In this document: positions 11,701 to 22,279 of the stretch, piece after piece
Numbering within the stretch: position 1 is the first letter of the stretch
How the letters are laid out: each line of letters opens with the position of its first letter
Assembly: GCA_039545315.1 (NCBI GenBank)
Contig: BCIM01000002.1
Span: 337,369 to 401,368 of the forward strand
DNA length: 64,000 nt
DNA from: Kondoa malvinella
Lineage: Eukaryota > Basidiomycota > Agaricostilbomycetes > Agaricostilbales > Kondoaceae
Direction of reading: 5' to 3'
Translations under genes and position numbers: made by a program
The notes under the pieces: model-generated
Told to the model about the DNA's origin: nothing
The model's database searches: none
What the model saw: the letters and a program-made list of their open reading frames with translations, nothing else

Positions 11701-12407
11701 ATCGATGTCGTAATCTTCTTTAGCTGCTGTTTGGGGACAGCAGCCTCCACTCGTCAAGCCGCTGTCGCTTGACCCAAAGCATTCGAGTCGTAGATCGCAC
11801 TCTGTTGCATCTTCAAAGTCCCTCTTCGCCTCTTTGAGCACTTGCCTGGTAATCTCTTCTCTGTTCTTTTCATCGAAGTCGTCTCCGGTGACTGCGTCGT
11901 ACTCAGATCTTTGACCGGAGCAGCGTCGACAGCTTCCTACATAACTTGACGAATCTCGCTACCAACCCTGTCTTGGCAACCTTCCAAAATTTGGTTCATG
12001 TGTCACTCACCGTCTTTCACACTCAGGCCTTGTATCGTAGACGTCTTGTGATGTTCCTTTGGGTCTATTATCGAGATAAAGTCAGACTTCACCGATGGGT
12101 CACTTTGACCGCTTGTCTCACCTTGTCCATCAGTCATGATTCCTTGAACTTGCAGCGGTGGTCGTGTGTGCAGTAGCGCATGCTTCTCTCCCACGCAAAT
12201 CGACGGATCGCATCCCAAAGCGCCAAAAACTATAACTTTGATGGGTGACTGTATCACATCTTCCAGTCTTCCATGAAAATTTTGTTGGGATGGGCTGGTA
12301 GCTACATCTGCTCTGAACCGTTGGTCGTAAGACTCATCTGCTGGGATTGCCTGTGTCGCTCCCGATTTGACATTCCAGCGGGACAATTTTCTTTGTGCAA
12401 GAAGCAT
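8756..12407 (-). CDS. Cid1/Trf4-like nucleotidyltransferase (non-canonical poly(A)/poly(U) polymerase)
   Basis: Exons joined on the minus strand give one long protein. The part encoded near 11,760-11,830 has the nucleotidyltransferase signature CFGSSDSGL followed by DYDIDIFV (two metal-binding Asp) and, about 60 residues on, VKIDITAK (third Asp). After an intron at about 11,230-11,280, SLGRLVYEFFAWLK resembles the PAP-associated domain (LG.LL.EFF). Such enzymes add A or U residues to RNA 3' ends for surveillance or decay. A Lys/Ser-rich stretch (about 9,420-9,540) and a basic, acidic-ended tail follow. Introns of 46-57 nt are consistent (for example 50 nt after GDDK near 9,285). The ATG at 12,407 follows an in-frame stop; an upstream exon cannot be excluded. 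Long plus-strand open frames here are antisense shadows. Confidence 0.72.
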
Positions 12408-13784
12408 CCGGAACGCGATCAAAGCGCCCTTGACGATGATTGATTACTTCATGACCTGTCACTTTTTGTCAACGTGTACTGCGCGTCGCGCATGTGAAGC
12501 GCGTGCTGAGCATTCAGCAGACATGTCAGTGGAACTGCACACTTGAAAAGATTAACCGAGGCCAGCCGAAACAGCGCTTCGATTCGAAGTAGACTTCTTG
12601 CGAGAACAACCCAGGGATGATTTGAGGACAGGAATGATATATTGAGAGTCCACATCTGAAGACAGCATGGACGACTCCTCTTAACGAGATTCTCAGCCCA
12701 AAGATGTCGAGTTTCGGATTGGGACTCGAGTGGATGCATTCGACGCCAAGCCAGAAGCCACAAGGGATATCGTTTCGGTCACGCTTGTCTCCAGAATTCT
12801 GTCTGACTGAAGACTGATCAACCCCTTGCCTCAATCCCGTCTTCGAGTCACTGGATGCGGTTTGCGAAGCAGGCGGACGACACAGTACATGCTGCTTTAT
12901 GTAATTGTGCTTTACACGCTGTATCGTGCCGACATTAGTGGTCTACCGATTTTGAACTGCTATCGCTCACATTGTACTAGCGCGCCAATACATCGTTTCG
13001 ATATCAACAGCATCCTGTATTTGTTCCCGTGTCAGCATCGGATGTGAGTGGATCATACGACCACTGCTTACCCTGTGTATCTACCAATTGCTATTCTTGA
13101 CTTTAGTTTGCCCGCTCTATCGTGTAGCCATTTGCTTGGGCTTTGGCAGAGGGGAAATAAGCATGGAAAGGAGTAAAAGTAATGCATCCTGTACGCACTG
13201 TATCGAGAGTGCGAGCATTGAGCTTCGATCAGGCCAGCATAAGCCCTGCGTATCTGATTTGCCAGTGTCTCAAGATACCAGTGGAGCAGCAAGCTTTGGT
13301 GATTTCGTGGTGTAAATATTCGTATGACGAGGACATATCGAGCAACGCGGAGTCTGGCGGATCGTTGCCATTCAAGGGAATGTCATGCTGAAAGTGGTCG
13401 ATATGGTCCGCATTGACTGCTCCTGTAATTGTGATCCGCCATCGACTGCTTTGCAGGCCTCGTATTGTCTACAGCGCCAGTAGAGTGCCGCGGAGCGCCT
13501 AGGCCCAGCCACTGACTGAAGCGATCCTCCAGGACATGTTGTCGCGCTGCTGCTGGCTTGATGGATCATTCCTTAGCTTCAGCAGTCGCCGTGCGACTCT
13601 TGATACTCGCATCACATTGGCATTGAGCAGATGCGCTGGTGCTAGTGTGACAATAAGGTCGAATGAGGCGTCTTTTGTCTTGTCGCTGTCAAGGGGCTAC
13701 TCTATACCCATAACAGACTGCCTTATTCCCTTCTGCCAGAGGAGCATACCCTAGTCTTGGCATTCGAGTTGTCGACGACTTCCG
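12408..13784. other. 1.4 kb intergenic region without a supported gene
   Basis: Only short frames of about 60-100 codons are open, on both strands and with atypical composition, and none has a recognisable motif or joins into a longer product. It separates the nucleotidyltransferase start from the ankyrin gene and may hold both promoters. A further 5' exon of the nucleotidyltransferase gene could lie in 12,450-12,830, but nothing supports it directly. Confidence 0.3.
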
Positions 13785-15077
13785 TTGATTCATTCCGACA
13801 TGTCCAATCCGCTCTCGCCTGTCCAGAAGAGCGACCTAGCAGCCTCTGTGACAAGTCTCGAGCATGCTACACAAGACTCTGTTCCCGAATCACCAGCCCT
13901 ACCTCCGCTTCATGCAGCAGCTCAGAAGGGTGACGATGAATTACACGAACTGCTTTCATCTGGAGCAGATGCCAACGAACGAGATAGCCAAAACATTATT
14001 GCACTGCATTGGGCAGCCATCAACAATCGTTTACTGGCTTGTAAAAGCTTGTTGGCACACGGAGCGGAAATCGATTCCGTCGGTGGAGAATTAGAAGCTA
14101 CACCAATGCAATGGGCTGCTCGGAATGGTCATCTCTACATTGTTCACTTACTAATTTCCCACGGGGCGGATCCATCATTGACCGACGCGCAAGGCTTCGA
14201 CACGTTTCATCTGGCGATACATTCTTCTAGTCCTATGCTCGTTGCCTATCTGCTCTCTCAGCAATTACCAGTAGCAACGGATGCTGTAGACCGAGCAGGG
14301 AGGACGTGCTTACAATGGGCTGCATACCAAGGTGATGGCATCTCTGTCGACCTCTTGCTCCGACACCACGCCGATCCAAACAAGAAAGACCCCAGCGGTC
14401 TAACAGCACTTCATTGGGCAGTAGTCAAAGGCAACGTTACCTGCATCTCCAAAATTCTTACAGCTGGTGGAGATCCAACAATCAAGAATGCAGAATCGCA
14501 AACTCCCTATGACCTAGCTCGACAATTAAACAACGTCCAATCTTGGCAAAGAGCAATGCACGCTGCTCATAGAGAAGTAGATGGTCGGATCAAACCAAGA
14601 CCATTATCAGAAAAGAACAGTTCTCTCGCAATTGGACTTTTACCTACTGCTTTACTTTATACGGCCTTTAAAACGTTCAGTATCTTACCTTGGTATACTG
14701 CTTTACCTGTTGCTGTGGCGGAATGGTTTGGGGTGCATCATGTGATTGTGCGCGTGTTGCTGGATGCGAAAGGAAGTGATGACAGAGTAATGAAGAGTCG
14801 TTATCTATCCGGCGTGTTGGGTGCAAGTATAATCTTGGTAGGCTGGAGCTGGGTAGGGACGCTTGCTGGTGGTGCGTTTCTCTTTTTTCGACCTGAGGCA
14901 ATGCTGATACCGATCTTAGGCATTTCGGGACATTCGACTTCCAATCTAGTTTTTGCTATTTCCTACCTCGTTTGCGCGTACAACTTTGTCAGAGCATTGA
15001 CATTGGATCCCGGCAACATTCCAAAATCTCAGAGCCCTGTGCAAACGCTAGGGAGCCGCTGCTGGCACTGGAATTGA
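13785..15077 (+). pseudogene. AKR1: Akr1-type ankyrin-repeat palmitoyltransferase, truncated before the DHHC domain
   Basis: A single open frame of 430 codons (ATG at 13,785; the in-frame ATG at 13,800 is an equally good start). About residues 40-260 are ankyrin repeats (LHAAAQKGD, ALHWAAINNR, PMQWAARNGHLYIVHLL, CLQWAAYQGD, ALHWAVVKGN), followed by hydrophobic segments (about residues 285-330 and 345-410), the order found in fungal Akr1/HIP14 S-acyltransferases. The frame ends at LTLDPGNIPKSQSPVQT, the piece that in Akr1 immediately precedes the Cys-rich DHHC catalytic domain, then runs into foreign DNA (see 15,046-15,135) and stops. No DHHC sequence exists elsewhere in the window. The product, if made, would keep its ankyrin and membrane parts but lack catalysis. 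Whether it is a dead gene or a repurposed membrane adaptor cannot be told. Confidence 0.8.
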
Positions 15078-15135
15078 GGCAGTCAAGGTAACAGCAGAAG
15101 ATCAAGATTGCAACACATGGACTGATGGCGATATG
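15046..15135 (+). pseudogene. Fragment of a short-chain dehydrogenase gene (exon 2 and intron piece)
   Basis: From GCTAGGGAGCCGCTGCTGGC onward this segment matches 21,086-21,176, the acceptor, second exon and following intron of the SDR gene at 20,991. About 60 bp align with five substitutions, and a weaker match continues through the intron. The exon would read GAAAGTGIEAVK, the Gly-rich Rossmann loop of an SDR, ending in the same donor (AAG/GTAACAG). It lies exactly between the cut end of the ankyrin gene and the start of the regulator gene. I read it as the remains of an SDR paralogue or as filler DNA at a rearrangement joint. Confidence 0.75.
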
Positions 15136-17359
15136 ATGTCTACTCTCTTCGACGATAACATATTCGCGTCAAATGCTCTTTCTGGACTCGATTTCCTCAA
15201 TGACAACGCGTTCGACCCAAACTTTTGGTCTCTTGTAACGCCTCAGCCTAGTCAGACAACATCGGGAGAAGCATTTACTGCTTGGTCAAATGATGAATCA
15301 AATGCAGGCCTTCAGCTTGTAGACGACCGGAGCGCTGTTGATTATTCGGCAGTTTCACTCATATTGACTGAACAGAGGAGAAATGACATGTTGGAGCTAA
15401 TAAAAGACGTCAAGGATGTGGACCTGACCAGCGCATACATGTCGCTCGCCTGTCTGCGCAAATCCTTCGAGCTCTTTTGGCTGCGTTTCGCTTCTCTGTA
15501 TCAATTCATTCATAGGCCGTCCTTGGCTGCCACGTCAAGCGAAGCGACACCAGCTCTGCTCTTGGCAATTATATCTATTGGCAACTGTTTCACAGAAGAC
15601 CAGACCGGCTACCATATTGCAGTAGCTATTCATCAAAGGCTGAGGGGGACAATATTGGAGTTAGTCGAGGCGACAGTGATACCTTCTACGCAAGCCCTCC
15701 AAGCTATACTATTGGTCAACTTCTTTGGCCGTATTCTTTCCTCTCTAAAGCACCATGATCTTTCGCAAATCTATCACCCCAGCATCATCGTGATGGCAAA
15801 GTTTGCGAACTTGTTTCACGCGTCGTCTGTATCGCCCCAGGCAATTGAAAGTTCTAGAAATCAAGGTTCAGCACAATCAACGGTTGAGGGTTGGCTACGG
15901 TGGGCAGCTGCAGAGGAGAGGAAGCGGGTGGCTTGGTTCTGCTTCACTAATGACAACATGAATGCTGTCCTGTTCAAGTGAGCCATTTCAAGCGCAAATT
16001 CATCAGCGTCTGAATCACTTACGTGCTTCAGGTATCCGCGCAACGGTGAGCGTCTTGATACAAGCCATGGTCGCTCTCAGTGATCTGGTCGCAGTCAACC
16101 TCAACGCCTTGAGCCTTTCTTTACCATGCTCATCTGCGCTTTTCGATGCACCTAGCTTGGAAGAGTGGCGGTCGAGTACCGCTGGATCAGCATTATCTTT
16201 CAAAGATGCCTTGAGCATTCTGTTGGCTCGAAATCAAGTGTCGGACCAGATTTCGGACCTCGGTGCTTGGATTTTGTTGAACAGTCTTTTGGCTGTCGCG
16301 TAGGTCTAATTGTCTGATCAGACTTGATCCTACGACACTAAGACACCTGGTAGATCTGAGTTGACTCGCCCAACCTTGAGCGAATTGCGTAAGTCCACAA
16401 TACGCTTAGTCAACTGGAAGATTGATCCTGGTAGGCAGCACGTATACCACCTCCGCTACAGACGGAATGGAAGAAGCGCCTGCAAGCATCATTCGACGGA
16501 TGGCAATGCTATGCTGACGCGCTACACGCTCGTCGACAAGAGGATGGCGGTGTCCTCTATTACTGCGGGACCTCACTCTGCTGCGTTGGTATGATCTACC
16601 TCCATGTCAATATTAGAGATCTCCGATTGTACGCTGGCGGGAGACGTGAGCATTCACATTTGGGTTGGCCATTTAGAAAGCTGACAAGACTGGCTATAGA
16701 CATCGCTGGACGTCCGGCCTCTGAAGCAGACCGAGTACAAGCCAAAGCTAATCTCGAAACCTGGGCTGTCACGCCAGATGCCGATATCGCGACCTTTTAT
16801 GCACTGCGTCGTGAGTCAAGTCTAGCATTGCGGAACATTGTTTAATCTGCAGAGCAGTCTTGTCAAGGATGTTCGCTACCTCTGGAAGCATGTTCTTTGA
16901 GCTCTCGCCCGTCACCAATGCCTGGTGTGCTTATCTAGCTACGCGTAAGTCAGCTTGCTTTTACCAAGTTGATTAACATAGCTTGAGCTTACTTTACAGT
17001 CACTGTACTGGCATATGGCTGCATACGAGAAGATGCGCCTCTGATCCCGAACGAAACCTGCGTCACTCTAGTGGATTCAACTTCCTTAGTCATCGAACCG
17101 CTTCTGGCTCAGCAAGCAGCTTCGCAATACATCAATCGACTTCTAGCCTGCGGTGATGCCACAAAGCTGTCTCAAGCAAAGCGCAAGAATGATGTAGCAG
17201 GTGTTTTGGCTATGTGCCTTTCCAAGTTACGAAAGATGCAGTCTGGGATCAGTGAGTCGAGTCATCCTTTGATGGGGTGGCTGCTAACGCTAGCTGGTAG
17301 TTGCTGGTCCGATATATGTGTTGCAGACGCTTCTCAGCAATAGTCTACAATCCAGCTAG
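15133..17359 (+). CDS. Fungal_trans-domain transcription regulator lacking a visible DNA-binding domain
   Basis: ATGATG at 15,133 opens an 849-nt frame, and further exons join in phase: introns follow NAVLFK (15,976), at 16,041, after LLNSLLAVA (16,301), after TLSEL (16,390), near 16,813, at about 16,947-16,999 and at about 17,250-17,300; the stop is at 17,357. The product shows the middle homology region of fungal regulators (SFELFWLRFASLYQFIHRPS, ALSLPCSSALFDA, the EW motif, IYLHVNIRDLRLYAGG). It lacks any C2H2 or Zn2Cys6 motif; the 5' end abuts the SDR fragment and truncated ankyrin gene, so the N-terminal zinc fingers normal for this class were probably lost. The rest is free of stops, so loss is recent or the short form is kept. 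C2H2-type regulators of this class control catabolic clusters (HxnR is one); the match to HxnR is inference. Confidence 0.75.
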
Positions 17360-17617
17360 CAGACAAGGATGGACTTCGCATGTCAAACCAGGCCATAGCT
17401 TCGTCTGCCATTGCTAAAAAGGTCAGCTAACCATAGTGAGTCGGAACAGATGTGCTGAACCTCTTCAGTAGTGCAGTTCGGGCGTCTTGCGTTTAGGCGA
17501 AAGACGAGAGACATGGTCGGCCAACCGGGATGCCTGATAAGCCGTCGGAACTTGCGATAAGGCTTTCGCGGGTCTTGAAGTATGCTCTTGTAGTCTGCTA
17601 CCTGTGACTGAATATCA

Positions 17618-20600
17618 ATGTCGCCTGCATCAGCAAATACCGCCCGCTTATCAGGATCCGAGGCGATCAATCTTGTCCGAAGCGGTCAAGCTACGGTCGA
17701 GCAAATAGCCCAATCCTGTCTACAGCGCTACAGAGAAAGAGACGAGCAAGTAAAAGCATGGGCATACCTGGACCCGGAGCAAGTTCTGAGGGAAGCAAGA
17801 AAGATCGATGCTTTGCCTGTCAAAGGTCCTCTAGCTGGCTTGATGGTCGGCGTAAAGGATGTGATTCAGACGTGTGGTAAGTCCGATTCGCTCTTAGAAG
17901 ATGTATATGCTGAACCACAGCCAGACATGCCGACGCAATACAACTCGTCAATTTACAAAGATCACCAAGCGAACGTGGATGCGGACTGCGTCAAAGTCCT
18001 GCGCACTGCTGGTGCTCTCATCTTTGGCAAAACGACGACGACCGAGTTTGCAGCAACTGTACAAGGACCGAAAACGAGCAATGCGCATGATATCGAGCGG
18101 ACGCCTGGAGGATCCTCCAGTGGATCTGTCGGTCATTCCTCTCTTCCAGAGACTCATCCCTTATTCTCGAGCTAGGGAGCGGCAGTCGGAGACTTTCAAT
18201 GTCATGTAGCCTTAGGTGAGTCCAGCGAGCACTCACAAGCCAGAAGCTGACAGCTGCTACTTGTAGGAACACAAACAGGAGGATCTGTGATTCGACCTGG
18301 TTCGTTCAATGGTAAGCCACAATCTAGGGCGTCTGGCTCAACTCAGACGGTTCGTTCAGGCGTCTGGGCATTCAAACCAACTTGGGGCGCCATCTCACGC
18401 GAAGGCCTCAAGCTTTACTCTATCAGTCTAGATACTCTTGGGCTCTATGCGCGCTCATCAGCCGACCTCGAGCTTCTTGCGGATCTCTTCATGCTAGCTG
18501 ATGATCAATCTCCACCAGCGGACTTTCAGCTCAATGGTGCTCGTATCGCCATATGTCAAACGCATGTCTGGCCAAAAGCAGAAGCAGGCACCAAATCGGC
18601 TCTGCAGCAAGCCGTACAGCTCCTAGTCGAAGCCGGTGCAAACGTCGAAGATATAGAAACTCCATATGGCTTTGAGGCTTTGAGCGGATTTCACCGCAAG
18701 ATGATGCATGGCGAAGGAAGAGCAGCTTTTCTGGGAGACTACTATCATGCTCGTGACAAGCTCGACTCTTCCCTGATTGGCCATGTGGATAATGTCACCA
18801 ATATCAGCAGAGCCGAGCAACTAGAAGCCTATGATCACATTGCGCGAATGAGACCTGTTTGGGACAAATTCGCCTCTGGTGAGTGCTATTCAGCAAGCTG
18901 AAATGCTAACTCATGTCTTCGTCAGCCTACGACTTTGTTTTGACGCCCAGTACTGTTGCAGAAGCCCCGAAAGGTTTGAAGCGGACCGGAGATGCTGTAA
19001 GTCAGCTGGTCTTTCTACGAATACCGCTTACGTGAGCTATGTAGTCTTTCAACAGCTGCTGGACTGCCCTCCATGTACCTGTCATCAATGTGTAGGCAAG
19101 CTCGCCCAGCCATGACAGAACGCTGACACTTCCTCATAGTCCCGGTCTGAAAGCACAGAGTGGTCTGCCTGTTGGTCTCTCGATGGTCACAGCGCGGTAC
19201 CAAGATCGCAGATTGCTCGCGATGTCGAAGGCTGTCGGACAGCTCTTCGGTACCGCTACAGCGGATACTCCCAATCTATGGAGTCCTGTGCATCTTGGCG
19301 CTCTAAAGCTGGACCATCGCATCGTCTTGGCTCCAATGACTCGAAATCGCGTTCGTCTGATCACGTCTCTAAATCCGCTCGCTCTGATGTCGCAAATAGG
19401 CTACACCCTCTTCCATTCACCCAAAGACATGGGTACCGAATGACCTCATGATTGAATACTACACTGCTCGGTCTTCGCCTGGTGGACTGTTGATATCCGA
19501 AGCTTGTCCCGTCAGTCTGCTGGCAGCGAGCACTCCTGGTATCCGTGAGCCTTCTTCTGTCTTGGCCTTGAAATGTACTGATGATACTTTGTCTAGCTGG
19601 TGTCTTTACAGAAGAGCAGGTTGAAGGCTGGAAGCGAGTAACAGATGCAGTACATGCGAAAGGCAGCTTGATCGTTTGCCAACGTAAGCTTCTATCACGA
19701 ACCTGTTTCCCTTCGGTCTCATCATTGCGGCAGTATGGCATCGCGGCAGGAACAATACTTCGGACATCCTGGGCAGTCAGCCAGTCTCAGCATCTGCCGT
19801 CCCTGAAGCAGGAAACAATCGCAAAACTGGAATGCCCAATGAAGTACCGAGGGCGATGACAATACAAGAAGTTTCCGAGGTAGTACAAGACTTTCGTACC
19901 GCTGCTGCTAACGCCAGACGAGCCGGTAGGTCATTTTTACTTGTTACTACTGCAAAGCTAAATTGTGTGTCAGGTTTCGATGGTGTTGAGCTACATGGAG
20001 CCAACGGCTATCTACCGGATCAATTGTATGCCTTCGTTCCAAAAGGTCTTTCGATTCGCTCAGTGATATGCCAGCATGCATTCCAACATCAACTTGCGAA
20101 CCGACGCATACGGAGGCAGCTACCAGAAGCGATGTCGATTCCTGCTTGAAGTCGTACACGCCATGTCAGAAGCCATTGGAGCTGATCGCGTTGGCTGCAG
20201 AATAGCTCCTTTTGGTCTGTTCAACGATGTTAGTCTGCCAGCTTTTAGCTTGTTCTCATGCTAAACCATCTACAGACCCGCGGAACAGAACGTCAAGAGC
20301 AGTGGACATACCTCTGTCGCGTCCTTGGCAAAATGGGTCTCGCTTACATGTAAGCGTTCTTTGACTTCCTTGTTGATCGGCTCACGTCGAATGCAGTCAC
20401 GCTATCGAGCCTCGCTTCGACGAATTCAAGAACGAGCAGGAGAAGATGGATGGTCTCGATGAGACTGCTTCTCTTTCGCCTTATCGCTTTGCAGCATTAC
20501 CAGTCAAGATGATAGCAGCTGGCGGCTATACCTGGGAGAACACAGAAAGCGCGGTAGCAGCCAGAGATGTTGATGCAGTAGCTTTTGGCCGGTACTATAC

Positions 20601-20872
20601 CAGCAATCCTGATTTAGTGGACAAGCTCAGGTCGAAACAGCCGTGGCTCAGGTATCGTGAGTTTCCCAAAACTTGTTCTTGAGTTCGCTGGTATTGAGAG
20701 CACCGTCAGATCGGCCGACCTTCTATGGACGTGAGCAAGCTGCAGCTCCTTTGTCCGTGTGAGATGCTGATATTGAGCTGCTGTAGCCTTTGACGACAAT
20801 GCTTTCGGCTATACTAAAGCAGCTTCGGCAGAGTTGGCTAGTGCAGTGGACTTTGGCGCTTCTCAGCTGTAG
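17618..20872 (+). CDS. Amidase fused in frame to an Old Yellow Enzyme-type flavin oxidoreductase
   Basis: The N-terminal ~430 residues form an amidase-signature hydrolase: GVKDVIQTC carries the catalytic Lys, TPGGSSSGS the cis-Ser, and [15 protein letters not shown] the nucleophile Ser, all restored by short introns. The amidase ends with [14 protein letters not shown] and [13 protein letters not shown]; within ~10 residues, in the same exon (19,140-19,346) with no stop or ATG, an OYE begins: [21 protein letters not shown]. Later exons give [36 protein letters not shown] (His/Asn substrate pair), NLRTDAYGG and GLAYIHAIEPRF. Stop at 20,870. Amidases hydrolyse amides to acid plus ammonia; OYEs reduce activated C=C or related bonds with FMN and NAD(P)H. 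One pathway could use both steps; HxnN (amidase) and HxnT (OYE) are separate genes in A. nidulans. Confidence 0.85.
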
Positions 20873-20990
20873 ATTATCTGTGCATGTATCAATTTGACAG
20901 ACCGAGCAGGTCGTTATCGAACTGCCGAACCGACGGAACCGCCCAACATGCTGTCATCCGTCCTCTATCTTGCCATTCTTGAGTGCAGTC

Positions 20991-22223
<1,233 letters not shown>

Positions 22224-22279
22224 GTTGTGCAATATCATACAATGAAAGCTTCAACTATATACATATGACATGAGACCTT

